Shown in pieces: positions 51,951 to 61,253 of a stretch of DNA of 64,000 nucleotides. Below the pieces are notes generated by a model. That model was not told where the DNA came from and made no database searches. It worked only from the letters and a program-made list of their open reading frames with translations. Made by a program: the position numbers and the translations under genes. How positions within the stretch are numbered: the first letter of the stretch is position 1; every line of letters starts with the position of its first letter. This DNA is from Kitasatospora atroaurantiaca (GTDB taxonomy: Bacteria > Actinomycetota > Actinomycetes > Streptomycetales > Streptomycetaceae), in NCBI RefSeq assembly GCF_007828955.1, contig NZ_VIVR01000001.1, positions 3,534,001 through 3,598,000 on the forward strand, in the 5' to 3' direction.

Positions 51951-53369
51951 TCAGTCGATCCAGCGGACGACGAGCACCGCGGCCAGGGCTACCGCAAGGG
52001 CGACCGCCCGGAAGCCGGAGTCCATGGCCGCGGTCAGGGCGGCCGCCGATGCCCCGCTGCCGGCCGCGTTCGCGCCCAGCGCGGTGCCCATGGCGGCGAC
52101 CCCCAGGGCGCTGCCCACTTCGCGGGCCGCACCGTTGACCCCGGAGCCCATTCCGGCACGTTCGGCGGGCAGGGCCGCCAAGATGCCACCGGACAGCGGG
52201 GGCAGCGCCACACCGATGCCGGCCAGCGCCAAGGCCGGGCACAGGATGTACAGCGCGTACGGGGTGTCCGCGCCGACCAGGGAGAAGGCCGCGAGGCCGA
52301 CGGTCAGGGCGGCGAACCCGAGGGCGACCACCCGCTTGGCTCCCCAGCGGCGTACCAGTGCGGTGGAGGACCGGGAGGCCAGCGTCATCGCGACCGCAAT
52401 CGGCGCCAGCGCGCAGCCCGCCAGCGCGAGGGAGTAGCCGTGAGCAACCGTCAGGTACTGGGCGTTGACGTAGAACATGGCGAACGCGCCGGCGAAGGCC
52501 ACCGTCACTCCGAGCGTCCCGGCCCGCACCGGGCGCCGGGTGAACACCCGGGGGTCCAGCAAGGGGTGACGCCGGCGCAGCCCGAGGAGGACGTACACCA
52601 CCGTGATCACGGCCGCCGTGGCGAAGGAGCCGAGCACCCAGCCGGAGGTCCAGCCGCGCTGTCGGCCTTCGATCAGTCCGTAGATCAGCGCCACGATCGC
52701 TGCTGCCAGCAGCACCGAGCCGGGTGCGTCCAGCGGTACCGGGCGCCGAGGCGTCCGCGGTGCCCGGAGTGCCGTGGCGAGAAGAAGCAACGCGCCGGCC
52801 GCTCCGAACACGATGAACAGCCCCTGCCAGGGCAGGTATTGGAGCACCAGGCCGCCGACGACATTGCCGAGGATCCCTCCGACGGCCAGCGACGCGGTCC
52901 AGGTGGCCACCGCGTGCGGGCGGCGGGCCGGTGGGAAGAGCAGCATCAGCAGTCCCAGGGTGACCGGCAGCGCGAGTGCGGCACCCGCGCCGGCCGCCAG
53001 CCGCCCGGCGATCAGCAGCGGCACGTTCCCGGCCGCCGCCGCCAGTACGCTGCCGCCGGTGAACAGGCCGAGCCCCATCAGCAGTACGCCCTTGCGGCCG
53101 AGCCGGTCCGCCAGCGCGCCGCCCGGGATCAGCAGACAGGCGAAGGCGATCAGGTAGGCGTCCACGATCCACACCAGGGCGGTCGGGCTCGGGTGCAGTG
53201 CGCTGTGGGCGAGCGAGGGGACCGCGAGGTTCATCGCGGCCGCCATCGCCTGCAGCGTCCCTGCACAGAGGGACGTCAGGACGAGTGTCTCCCTGCTGCG
53301 CGGGTGCCCCTCGGGCGCCGACGAGGACGCGTCGGGGGCCTCCCGAATCGGTATCTGCTGCGCTTCCAC
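51951..53369 (-). CDS. MFS exporter, DHA2 (14-TMS) family
   Basis: 472 residues with about 14 TM helices. The motif A loop is PGGALADRLGRKGVLLMG, and TM1/TM4 contain AAAMNLAVPSLAH and RLAAGAGAALALPVTLGLL. Probably a drug/proton antiporter. Divergent from a LysR gene, 124 bp apart, which probably regulates it. It begins at ATG 53369 with GGAGGAGAC upstream. Confidence 0.87.
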   Translation of the reverse strand: MEAQQIPIREAPDASSSAPEGHPRSRETLVLTSLCAGTLQAMAAAMNLAVPSLAHSALHPSPTALVWIVDAYLIAFACLLIPGGALADRLGRKGVLLMGLGLFTGGSVLAAAAGNVPLLIAGRLAAGAGAALALPVTLGLLMLLFPPARRPHAVATWTASLAVGGILGNVVGGLVLQYLPWQGLFIVFGAAGALLLLATALRAPRTPRRPVPLDAPGSVLLAAAIVALIYGLIEGRQRGWTSGWVLGSFATAAVITVVYVLLGLRRRHPLLDPRVFTRRPVRAGTLGVTVAFAGAFAMFYVNAQYLTVAHGYSLALAGCALAPIAVAMTLASRSSTALVRRWGAKRVVALGFAALTVGLAAFSLVGADTPYALYILCPALALAGIGVALPPLSGGILAALPAERAGMGSGVNGAAREVGSALGVAAMGTALGANAAGSGASAAALTAAMDSGFRAVALAVALAAVLVVRWID

Positions 53370-53455
53370 GGCGTCTCCTCCGGTCTCGGGTCAGGACCAG
53401 AACGACGTTAGGAGCGGCGTCACATGACGGCAAATGCACTATTCTCAAAGATATT

Positions 53456-53470
53456 TTGCAGCAGACGCAA
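53456..53470. promoter_or_regulatory. LysR-type operator candidate
   Basis: TTGCAGCAGACGCAA, i.e. TTGC-N7-GCAA, fits the LysR T-N11-A rule and lies in the divergent MFS/LysR spacer, 24 bp before the LysR start. The surrounding ATTCTCAAAGATATTTTGCA is unusually A/T-rich and may hold the promoters. Confidence 0.5.
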
Positions 53471-53493
53471 TTATGCAGGTGAGGGGGTGCTCT

Positions 53494-54429
53494 ATGGGCG
53501 CCATGACCCGGGACATCGACCTGAATCTCCTCGTCGCTCTCGACGCGCTGCTCGACGAGTGCTCGGTCACGGCCGCCGCCGACCGGCTCGGCCTGTCCGC
53601 GCCCGCGATGAGCCGCACCCTGGCCCGGATCCGCACCGCGTTCTCGGACCCGATCCTGGTCCGGTCCGGACGGTCGATGGTGCCGACCCCGCGCGCGGAG
53701 GCCGTGCACCAGGAGGTCAAGGCCCTCCTCGACCGCTCGCGCGCGCTGTTCGCCGAGGGCCGCCCGGTGGACGCATCGCAGCTGGATCAGACGTTCACGA
53801 TCGTCGCCGACGACCTGCTCTCGATCGCCCTCGCCACCCGGCTCCTGCCCCGTCTCCAGGAGTCCGCCCCCGGGGTCACCGTCGTGCTGCTGTCCGAGGG
53901 CCATCACCACGACGACCTCGTGCTGCGCGACGGGACGGCAGACCTGGAAATCCGAGTGATCACCGCACCGGCACCCGAAACCCGCGTCGAGACGCTCCTC
54001 ACCGACGAGATGGTCACCGTCGTCCGGCACGGACACCCCCTCACCCGGAGCCCGCTCACCCCGGCCGCCCTGGCCGGCGCCCTGCACGTCACCACCTCCC
54101 GACGCGGCCGGCTGCGCGGTCCGCTCGACGAGGCACTGGAGGCCAGGGGACTGCGCCGCCGGGTGGTCGCGGCGATGCCGACATTCGCCGCCGCGCTCCA
54201 CCTCGTCGCCGCATCGGACCTGGTGGCCCAGACCCCGGCCCGAACCGGCGCACCCCTGATCGCCGCGCTCGGCCTGGCAACCCTGCCGATCCCGCTGTGC
54301 CTGCCGCCCATCGAGATCTCCATGGGCTGGCACCCCCGACTCGACAACGACCCCGCACAACGTTGGTTCAGGGAACAGGTGCGTACCGCTCTGGCCCGAC
54401 CCGCCGAGGCCGAGCCCGGCCGTGGGTAG
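53494..54429 (+). CDS. LysR-family transcriptional regulator
   Basis: 311 residues with the N-terminal LysR winged helix (DIDLNLLVALDALLDECSVT, AAADRLGLSAPAMSRTLARI) and a periplasmic-binding-like effector domain (FTIVADDLLSIALATRLLPR). The NodD-like ending and length are normal. GAGGGGG precedes the ATG by 6 bases. Divergent from the MFS gene and 169 bp upstream of an OYE-type reductase on the same strand; either or both may be targets. Confidence 0.85.
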   Translation: MGAMTRDIDLNLLVALDALLDECSVTAAADRLGLSAPAMSRTLARIRTAFSDPILVRSGRSMVPTPRAEAVHQEVKALLDRSRALFAEGRPVDASQLDQTFTIVADDLLSIALATRLLPRLQESAPGVTVVLLSEGHHHDDLVLRDGTADLEIRVITAPAPETRVETLLTDEMVTVVRHGHPLTRSPLTPAALAGALHVTTSRRGRLRGPLDEALEARGLRRRVVAAMPTFAAALHLVAASDLVAQTPARTGAPLIAALGLATLPIPLCLPPIEISMGWHPRLDNDPAQRWFREQVRTALARPAEAEPGRG

Positions 54430-54598
54430 CACCCAGGACACCCAGGGGCACCCCTGAGCTCGCCCTCCCACGGCGCGTGTCCGGGATCACAGGGCGGCTC
54501 GCCGGGCGGGCGAAATGCCGTGACCGCAGGAATGGTTGGCACCTGCACGCATTCAATGCATGCGCACATACCGCCTGGTACTTACGAGGAGCACCCCC

Positions 54599-55726
54599 GT
54601 GACCGTCACTGCGTCCCCCGCCTCTCGCGCGGCCGAGATCCTCTCCCGGCCGGTCGCGCTGAACGGCCTGACCGTCCCGAACCGCATCGTGATGGCGCCG
54701 ATGACGCGCATGTTCTCCCCGGGCGGCATCCCCGGTGAGGACGTCCGGTCGTACTACGCCCGTCGCGCCGCCGCCGGTGTGGGCCTGATCGTCACCGAGG
54801 GGACCTACGTCGGCCACGAGTCGGCCGGGCAGAGTGACCGTGTGCCGCGGTTCCACGGTGAGGAGCAGCTGGCGGGGTGGGCGAAGGTCGCCGAGGCCGT
54901 TCACGCGGCGGGCGGCACGATCGTGCCGCAGCTGTGGCACATCGGCATGGTGCGCAAGCAGGGCGAGCCGCCCTACGCCGACGCCCCCGCCGTCGGCCCC
55001 TCCGGCATCCGCGTCGACGGCACCGAGGGCACCGGCAGGGCGATGACCCGGCGCGACCTGGACGACGTCATCGGCGCCTTCGCCGAGGCCGCCGCGGCCG
55101 CCGAGCGCATCGGCTTCGACGGGGTCGAACTGCACGGTGCCCACGGCTACCTCCTCGACCAGTTCCTGTGGGCGGGGACGAACCGCCGGACCGACGCCTA
55201 CGGCGGCGACCCCGTGGCCCGTACGAAGTTCGCGGCCGAGATCGTGGCCGCGGTCCGCGAGGCCGTCTCGCCCGAGTTCCCGGTGATCTTCCGCTACTCG
55301 CAGTGGAAGCAGGAGGCCTACGACGCGAGGCTCGCCGAGACCCCGGACGAGCTGGAGGCGATCCTGGCCCCGCTCGCCGCGGCCGGCGTCGACGCCTTCC
55401 ATGCCTCCACCCGCCGCTACTGGCTCCCGGAGTTCGAGGGCTCGGAGCTGAACCTCGCGGGCTGGACCAAGAAGCTCACCGGCAGGCCCACCATCACCGT
55501 CGGCTCGGTCGGCCTCGACGGAGACTTCATCCGCGGCTTCATGGGCGAGGGCGCCCCGGTCCAGGGCATCGACAACCTCCTCGACCGCCTGGAGCGCGAC
55601 GAGTTCGACATGGTGGCCGTCGGCCGCGCCCTGCTCCAGGACCCGGAGTGGGTGAGGAAGGTTCTGGGTGACCGGTTCGAGGAGCTGAAGCCGTACGACG
55701 CGGCGGCGCTGAAGACCCTGAGCTAG
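54599..55726 (+). CDS. Old yellow enzyme-type NADH:flavin oxidoreductase
   Basis: 375 residues; FMN TIM barrel with NRIVMAPMTRMFSPGGIPGE, HxxH/N-type active-site region GVELHGAHGYLLDQFLWAGT and NRRTDAYGG, and C-terminal FMN-phosphate loops (TVGSVGLDGDF, VAVGRALLQDPEW). It reduces activated C=C bonds with NAD(P)H. The GTG at 54599 follows GAGGAGCACCCCC. Located after LysR; the inverted repeat TACCGCCTGGTA at 54571-54582 lies in its promoter region. Confidence 0.88.
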   Translation: MTVTASPASRAAEILSRPVALNGLTVPNRIVMAPMTRMFSPGGIPGEDVRSYYARRAAAGVGLIVTEGTYVGHESAGQSDRVPRFHGEEQLAGWAKVAEAVHAAGGTIVPQLWHIGMVRKQGEPPYADAPAVGPSGIRVDGTEGTGRAMTRRDLDDVIGAFAEAAAAAERIGFDGVELHGAHGYLLDQFLWAGTNRRTDAYGGDPVARTKFAAEIVAAVREAVSPEFPVIFRYSQWKQEAYDARLAETPDELEAILAPLAAAGVDAFHASTRRYWLPEFEGSELNLAGWTKKLTGRPTITVGSVGLDGDFIRGFMGEGAPVQGIDNLLDRLERDEFDMVAVGRALLQDPEWVRKVLGDRFEELKPYDAAALKTLS

Positions 55727-55821
55727 GAACCCATGAGTATCCCGCCGGAGCTGCCGGGTGCCTGGGTGGCCGCCCGGCCTCCGTCGGCGGGCTTGACCGC
55801 TCCGAGGCCGAGGCCGGCGAA

Positions 55822-56634
55822 TCAGTCCGCCGTGGTCGGTGGCACGTCCGACGACGACACATGCACACCTCCGGAACTGAGGTTCTGCGCTGCGGCGTAC
55901 GTCCATGTCTCGCTACTCGTGGGCCGTCCCGCCCGGATGTCCAGGGCAGTGCGCACCGCCGCGCCGAGTGCACGTCGGAACAGGAGGGAGCCGAGGCTCA
56001 CCCTGGATACGCCCAGCTCGGCGAGCTGGGCGACGGTGGGGCCGGAGGGGGAGTAGAGAATGTTCAACGGGGCATCGAGGGTTCCGACCAGGGCGGCGAT
56101 TCCCGGTGGGTCGGACAGGCCCGGGACGAATGCGCCATCCGCGCCTGCCTGTTGGTACGCAAGGAGCCGGCGCGCAGTCTCGGCCTCACGGCCGCCCAGC
56201 CAGTAGGTGTCGGTGCGAGCGTTGACGAAGAGGTCCGGCACGGCGGCCTTCACCGCCGCGATCTTCGCCGAGTGCAGGCCCACAGGTGTGAGCGAGCCGT
56301 CGGCCCTGCCGTCCTCGAGATTGATGCCCACCGCGCCGGCGGCAGCAAGCCAACGGGCCAACTCGGCCACCTCCGACGGGTCATCACTGAACCCGCCTTC
56401 GGCGTCCACGGTCAGCAGGAACGACCCCGTGCCGAGCCGACGGGCCAGAAGCAGGGTCTCGTCCCTGGTGAGCGCCATGCCGTCGGGCATGCCGGCCGCT
56501 GCGGCCACTCCGAGGCTTGTCGTGCCGATCGCCGGGAAGCCTTGCTCGGCCAAGGCCGCGGCCGAGGCGCAGTCCCAGGCGTTGGGGAGCAGCAGCGGCC
56601 TGCCGGGGTGGTGGAGTGCGGAGAAGCTGGTCAC
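55822..56634 (-). CDS. Isocitrate lyase/PEP mutase-family enzyme
   Basis: 270 residues of the PEP mutase/isocitrate lyase superfamily: LLLPNAWDCASAAALAEQGF, LTVDAEGGFSDDPSEVAELA (metal-binding Asp/Glu), NLEDGRADGSLTP and NARTDTYW. The Cys nucleophile loop of isocitrate lyases is not present, so carboxy-PEP or oxaloacetate hydrolase-like activity is possible. The GTG start overlaps the stop of the P450-DinB gene (GTGA), so both are in one operon. Confidence 0.82.
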   Translation of the reverse strand: MTSFSALHHPGRPLLLPNAWDCASAAALAEQGFPAIGTTSLGVAAAAGMPDGMALTRDETLLLARRLGTGSFLLTVDAEGGFSDDPSEVAELARWLAAAGAVGINLEDGRADGSLTPVGLHSAKIAAVKAAVPDLFVNARTDTYWLGGREAETARRLLAYQQAGADGAFVPGLSDPPGIAALVGTLDAPLNILYSPSGPTVAQLAELGVSRVSLGSLLFRRALGAAVRTALDIRAGRPTSSETWTYAAAQNLSSGGVHVSSSDVPPTTAD

Positions 56635-58025
56635 GAGGTGTGTCCGTCCTCGGTGGGCGTGAGGTCGCCGATGGCATCGGCATAGTAGGCCGACTCCGCG
56701 AGATGGAAGGCGATCTGACGGAACGTCCAGCCGTCGCCCGGCGAGCAGTCGAGCTGCTCGGCCGTCAGGGCGCCGAGACGGTTGGCCCAGATCCCGGCGA
56801 GCCGAGTGAGTCGGCTGTGCGCCTCGTCGAGGTCGTCCCGTGTGAAGGGGGCGAGGTCGGCCTTGGTGGTGATCGCCGATGCGTGCCAGCGGTCGGGTTG
56901 CGTCTTCTCCCCCGCGACGCGTGCCTCCAACTCCGCCAGGTGATCCAGGAGATGGTCGGCGACCCGTCGGATCGCCTTGTGCGGGGTGTAGATCCGGTCG
57001 TCGATCGGAAAGGGGTCCCCGTCCCAGGCCGTCCAGGTGTCGGCGAGGGCCAGGACATGCCCGACCATGGCGGTGACGGCCTCAGCGGGGTCGCGGTCGT
57101 CGGTGGCCGGAATGTCGTCCGCTGATGCCCGGTCCAGTACCCCGGCCGCCAGGGCCAGTGCATGGTCCCGGCCGGGACAGAGGCGCGGCCGGACGCCGAA
57201 GGTGAGGGGAGGCGGACCCGTCCGTTCGGGATCGAAGGTCCGGGGATTCGCGAACACCTGCGGATCGCGGTTGGCAGCGGCGATGTCCAGGATCACCAGG
57301 TCGCCCTCGGTGATCTCGACCCCGGTGACGCACGTGTCACGGGTTGCGACCCGGCGCATCGCCCGCACCGGAGGGTCGTGCCGCAGGGTCTCGATCAGCA
57401 GGGCCTCGACGGAGGGGACGGCCGAAGGACGGTCGGCCGGTCGTCGGGCGTGCTCGATGAGCCGGCCGGTGGCATCGCAGGCCTGCACGAGCAACCCGAT
57501 CCGATTGGCGGCGGCCTCCAGCCGCGCGTCGGTCACCTCGGCCGTCCGCGCCCGGTCGGCGCCGGGGTCGAGCAGAGCGGCAGAACCGGCCAGGTCCGCG
57601 GACTCGGCGGGCAGCATCCGCGGAAGGAGCCATGCCACCGCCGCGTCGGCCTCGGGGGCATCGTCGCCGAAATAGGCCCCGGCCACGATGGTGACGGCGT
57701 CCGCGACCTCGTCGGCAGCGGACAGCCCGAGGCCCTCGGCGAGAGTCCGGACCACCAGTCGGCGGGGCGTGTCGGCGGCTCCGGACGCGACAGCCCGCCG
57801 AAGCGCCGCGGGATCGAGGCGGGCCAGGTCCGCCTCCACCAGGGCCCGGCGGCGGGCGTGGGTGGCGTCCGAGCTGAAGCGGGCCACCGTGGCGCGCAGC
57901 CAGGCCATGCTGCCGGGAGGGCCGGAATCGGCCGGTACCGGGACAAGAAATGGGTCTGCGAGGGCAAGGCAGACGTCGCCGTACCGGTCGAACTCGTGCA
58001 CGGACCTGGTCATGGAGCTGGTCAT
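56631..58025 (-). CDS. Cytochrome P450-like domain fused to DinB-like domain
   Basis: 464 residues. Residues about 1-305 are a short P450: ExxR (ETLR, 212-215), PERF-like FDPERTG (265-270) and the heme loop FGVRPRLCPG with Cys283. The N-terminal substrate-recognition part is shortened (whole P450 part about 300 instead of 400), and no clear I-helix AGxxT is seen. Residues 345-455 are a DinB/maleylpyruvate-isomerase-like four-helix domain (HKAIRRVADHLLDHLAELEA; PGDGWTFRQIAFHLAESAYY). No frameshift separates them. Start: ATG 58025, or ATG 58013. Divergent from the ArsR gene. Confidence 0.78.
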   Translation of the reverse strand: MTSSMTRSVHEFDRYGDVCLALADPFLVPVPADSGPPGSMAWLRATVARFSSDATHARRRALVEADLARLDPAALRRAVASGAADTPRRLVVRTLAEGLGLSAADEVADAVTIVAGAYFGDDAPEADAAVAWLLPRMLPAESADLAGSAALLDPGADRARTAEVTDARLEAAANRIGLLVQACDATGRLIEHARRPADRPSAVPSVEALLIETLRHDPPVRAMRRVATRDTCVTGVEITEGDLVILDIAAANRDPQVFANPRTFDPERTGPPPLTFGVRPRLCPGRDHALALAAGVLDRASADDIPATDDRDPAEAVTAMVGHVLALADTWTAWDGDPFPIDDRIYTPHKAIRRVADHLLDHLAELEARVAGEKTQPDRWHASAITTKADLAPFTRDDLDEAHSRLTRLAGIWANRLGALTAEQLDCSPGDGWTFRQIAFHLAESAYYADAIGDLTPTEDGHTS

Positions 58026-58050
58026 GGCCGCAACGCTAGGCGCGCAACAC

Positions 58051-58066
58051 TTCGGCGCCTGCCGAA
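58051..58066. promoter_or_regulatory. Palindromic operator between P450 operon and ArsR
   Basis: TTCGGC-GCCT-GCCGAA is a perfect inverted repeat in the 65-bp divergent spacer, 25 bp from each start. It is the natural binding site for the ArsR-type regulator. Confidence 0.6.
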
Positions 58067-58090
58067 CTGTGCCAAGGGCATGATGAAGCT

Positions 58091-58777
58091 ATGTCACTCG
58101 CTCGGACCGCCGGACTGCTCGCCGACCCGACCCGGGCCGCGTTCTGCGTGGCCCTGCTCGACGGACGGGCCTGGACCGTCGGCGAACTCGCGCGCCACGC
58201 CCGGGTATCGCCGTCCACAGCTAGCGAACACCTGTCCCGTCTGATCGCGGGCGGCCTGCTGGCCGAGGAGCGCCAGGGTCGGCACCGCTACGTCAGGCTG
58301 GCGAACCCGACGGCGGCGGCCCTGATCGAGGATCTGTCCTCGTACGCCCCCTCGGTCGTCCCGGCACCGAAGAACCTGCGTGAGTCGGCACGGACGAGTG
58401 CCGAGGCGCGTGCGCGGACCTGCTACGACCATCTCGCCGGCCACCTGGGTGTGGCCGTCTCCGACGCGGTCCTGAGCCGCGGTCTGGTCGCCGACGACGC
58501 AGGTCTCGTCGTCACCGAGGCGGGCAAGGCCTGGCTCGCCGAACTCGGCGTCGACCTGAGCGCCCTGCGCGGCACCAGGCCGGTGATCCGCAGCTGCCTG
58601 GACTGGACGGAACGCCGGACTCACCTCGCCGGCGCGGTGGGCGCGGCGTTGTACAGAAGGGCTTTCGAGCTGCACTGGGTGGAGCGGATCGGCTCCGGCC
58701 GAGCCCTGAGGATCACGCCGGGCGGCAACCGGGCTTTCGAGGAACTACTGGGCATCGACGTGCGAACGGGCGCCTGA
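58091..58777 (+). CDS. ArsR-family winged-helix regulator
   Basis: 228 residues: N-terminal ArsR winged helix (LLADPTRAAFCVALLDGRAW, ARVSPSTASEHLSRLIAGGL) and a longer C-terminal part (TCYDHLAGHLGVAVSDAVLS; SCLDWTERRTHLAGAVGAAL) found in non-metal ArsR/DUF-type regulators with a Cys/His-containing sensory part. Divergent from the P450-DinB/PEP-mutase operon, which it probably represses. Confidence 0.87.
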   Translation: MSLARTAGLLADPTRAAFCVALLDGRAWTVGELARHARVSPSTASEHLSRLIAGGLLAEERQGRHRYVRLANPTAAALIEDLSSYAPSVVPAPKNLRESARTSAEARARTCYDHLAGHLGVAVSDAVLSRGLVADDAGLVVTEAGKAWLAELGVDLSALRGTRPVIRSCLDWTERRTHLAGAVGAALYRRAFELHWVERIGSGRALRITPGGNRAFEELLGIDVRTGA

Positions 58778-58797
58778 GTCGAAGTGACGGCATTCAC

Positions 58798-58886
58798 GGT
58801 CTCAGTTCCGGTCTCATTCAGCGCCGTTCAGCCACGTGCAACCGCCTGGACGATGGCCCGCACCGTATGACGGTCCGGGCCATCGT
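58798..58886. repeat. att-like scar: left arm and terminator, core missing
   Basis: GGTCTCAGTTCCGGTCTCA with TTC at 58798-58819 is followed by GCCGTTCAGCC and, after only about 20 bp, by the hairpin GATGGCCCGCACCG/CGGTCCGGGCCATC (58853-58886) and TCATCTCGTGACTCA. At real sites a core of about 54 bp lies in between; here it is missing. Confidence 0.65.
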
Positions 58887-58949
58887 CATCTCGTGACTCA
58901 GGGCGGTTCGTCCGCCTGCGGTCAGGATCTCGGGCCGCGCGACCGCTCC

Positions 58950-59508
58950 GGTCGGCCTCGCGGGCCGCACTGCTGCTGTTCGACGTCCTCGGCTTCTCCG
59001 CCGCCGAGATCGCCGCCATGATGGACACCTCGACCACGTCGGTGAACTCCGCCCTGGCGCGGGCCCGCAGACTCGTCGCGGAGAAGGTTCCATCCCCCAG
59101 CCAGCAGCAGACGCTGCGGAAGATCGGCGACGCGCGTCTCCGGGAGACCGTCACCGCGTTCTCCTCCGCGTTCGAACGCGGCGACGCCGACGCCCTGGTG
59201 GCACTGCTGACCGAGGACGTCACCTGGTCCATGCCGCCGCTGGCGCACTGGTACCACGGCATCGAGGCCGTGACCGACTTCGCCGTCCGGGCCCCGCTGA
59301 CCAGATGCCCCAGCTGGCGGCACCTGGCGACCAGCGCGAACGGCCAGCCGGCGCCGTGGCGTTCTACGTCGGGAGCCACGCCACCGACGTGCACCTCGGC
59401 TGGTCGATCACCGTGCTGACCATGCGCGGAGATCGCATCGCCGAGATCACCTCGTTCCTCGGCCCCGAGCACTTCCCGTCCTTCGGGCTCCCGGCCTCGC
59501 TGCCCTGA
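58950..59508 (+). pseudogene. SigJ-type sigma factor with SnoaL domain, truncated and frameshifted
   Basis: Sigma region 4 (LFDVLGFSAAEIAAMMDTST, TSVNSALARARRLVAEK) followed by an NTF2/SnoaL domain (TEDVTWSMPPLAHWYHGIEA), then a frameshift near 59345, after which VAFYVGSHATDVHLGWSITV and RIAEITSFLGPEHFPSFGLP continue in another frame. Sigma region 2 is absent. It adjoins the core-less att scar, which may have cut it. A related, apparently intact gene lies at the window end. Confidence 0.72.
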
Positions 59509-59535
59509 CCCGGTGGCGACGCCTGCCGTTGACGG

Positions 59536-61098
59536 CTACCCCGTGAAGACCGGGTCGTCGGCGAGATCGTCCAGCAGGGCGTCCAGCTTCGCCCGGTCGA
59601 CCGAGGGCATCAGGAAGACGTGCACATAGCTGCGGCGGGTGCTCTGGTCGCCCGGGGTGGTCAGTACGTTCTCGGAGGACAGCGACCACTTGGCCACCAG
59701 CTCCGGGCTGGGCTTGCGGAACCGCACGGTGATGGAGCCCGGGGTACGGGCCGGCCACAACTCGACGCCCTTCTCCTGTTCCAGGGCGTGGAGTCGGTGT
59801 TCCAGGTAGCCGGCCAGCTCCTGGGCCTTGCGGATCCGGTCGACCTGGTCCTGGTAGGAGTGCCGGGACAGGTGGTCCCAGAGCATCAGCGGTGAGAATC
59901 CGTTGCGGGATCCCGCGAAGGTGCTGTCCGGTGCGCCGATGTATTCCGGCTGGGACGGCGGGTCGCGCTGGTACTTGACCTTCGTCATGAAGACGCCGCA
60001 CGGCCACGGGACGCCGGGCCACTTGTGCCCGCTCATGGCGATCGACGAGACCATGTCGAGGTCGCCGAACTCCCGGGTGGGCAGGGTGAGACCGAAGTCG
60101 AACTCCGGCAGGTTCTCCTCCGGCGTCCAGCCGAACTTCGCCGGGTCCTCGGCGGCCATCCGCAGGAACGGTACGTAACCGGCCCCGAGGGCGCCGTCCA
60201 CGTGGATCCAGAAGCCACGCCGCAGCTCGACCAGCGGCCTGCCGGTCTTCGGGTCCCGGCCATGGACCACCTCGCGCTGGATCAGCCCGTGCTTCTCAAA
60301 GATCGGCAACAACCGCTCACAGGCCTGACGGACGTCGTCGTGGGCGCCCTTGAAGGTGCTTCCGAGGTTGAAGTTGACGAAGATCGGGTGCCCCTTCGCG
60401 GCGAAGAACTCCACCAGCACCGCCAGCGCGTCGACGTCCATGGCGCCGGGGCCGTCCGAGGAGTTGCCCGACGGGCCGGGCTGCGAGGGCACCTCGGTGG
60501 GCCAGGGGCCGCCCAGCGGACACTCGTCCGGGTACCTCTCCAGGCCCACCGCGTGGAAGGTGTCGACGCCCAGTACCCGGACCGCCTTGGCGAAGGAGTA
60601 GTGGGTGTCCTCCGAGTAGAACGCCACCGGCCGGAGGGCGTCGGAGCCGGGGAGGGTGTTGGAGCCGCCCAGGTAGTCCCGCGCGTTCCAGAGCGCGTAC
60701 ATGTTGCCCTCGGTCGAGCCCATGGACAGCATGTAGCCCCAGTACGACTCGGGGTCGGCCGGGTCGTACGGCCGCTCGGCGTGCCAGAGCTTGGCGTAGT
60801 AGTCGAGCACCGCGCGTTCGACGACCTTGGTGTTCGGCTTGTAGCCGCCGCTATGGAACGGGTCGCCCAGGTTGTTGATGTTGCTCAGCATGAACCGGGC
60901 GAGGTCGAGGGCGCTGCCCGCCATGTCCTGGGTGGCCTGGTAGCCGACCAGGTGCCGGCGCTTGCGCGTCAGGTACTCGTCCATCCGGTCGAGGGCGCGC
61001 AGGCGCTCCTCGTCGGCCAGCCCGTCGGCAGGGATCTCGAAGTCGCTACCGTCCAGCTCCGCGTCCGCACCGACGGCACGGGTGATGGTGGGGCTCAT
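59536..61098 (-). CDS. PLP-dependent group II amino acid decarboxylase
   Basis: 520 residues. PLP-binding lysine in MSGHKWPG, substrate/cofactor regions MLSMGSTEGNMYALW, FYSEDTHYSFAKAVRVLG, FWIHVDGALGAGYVPF. The pattern is close to histidine decarboxylase-like enzymes of the glutamate decarboxylase superfamily; the substrate amino acid cannot be fixed. No transporter is adjacent. Divergent from an Lrp/AsnC regulator, which suggests control by an amino acid. Confidence 0.85.
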   Translation of the reverse strand: MSPTITRAVGADAELDGSDFEIPADGLADEERLRALDRMDEYLTRKRRHLVGYQATQDMAGSALDLARFMLSNINNLGDPFHSGGYKPNTKVVERAVLDYYAKLWHAERPYDPADPESYWGYMLSMGSTEGNMYALWNARDYLGGSNTLPGSDALRPVAFYSEDTHYSFAKAVRVLGVDTFHAVGLERYPDECPLGGPWPTEVPSQPGPSGNSSDGPGAMDVDALAVLVEFFAAKGHPIFVNFNLGSTFKGAHDDVRQACERLLPIFEKHGLIQREVVHGRDPKTGRPLVELRRGFWIHVDGALGAGYVPFLRMAAEDPAKFGWTPEENLPEFDFGLTLPTREFGDLDMVSSIAMSGHKWPGVPWPCGVFMTKVKYQRDPPSQPEYIGAPDSTFAGSRNGFSPLMLWDHLSRHSYQDQVDRIRKAQELAGYLEHRLHALEQEKGVELWPARTPGSITVRFRKPSPELVAKWSLSSENVLTTPGDQSTRRSYVHVFLMPSVDRAKLDALLDDLADDPVFTG

Positions 61099-61182
61099 GA
61101 CGCGGCACTCCGGGTTCGCTGTGAGGGTCGGCCGGGGCCGCTCGCAGCAAGGATGGAACTTTCCGATGCACGGGCGACGGCA

Positions 61183-61201
61183 TTCCGAAGAACATTCGGA
61201 A
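61183..61201. promoter_or_regulatory. Inverted repeat operator for the Lrp regulator
   Basis: TTCCGAA-GAACA-TTCGGAA is perfect, in the 155-bp spacer between the decarboxylase and lrp-type gene. A related half site GGAACTTTCCG is nearby (61155-61165), compatible with the multiple sites usual for Lrp proteins. Confidence 0.65.
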
Positions 61202-61253
61202 AGTCCCCGTGATCTCTTGCGAATCGACAGTATGAGCGGGGACGCTGGGTGGC

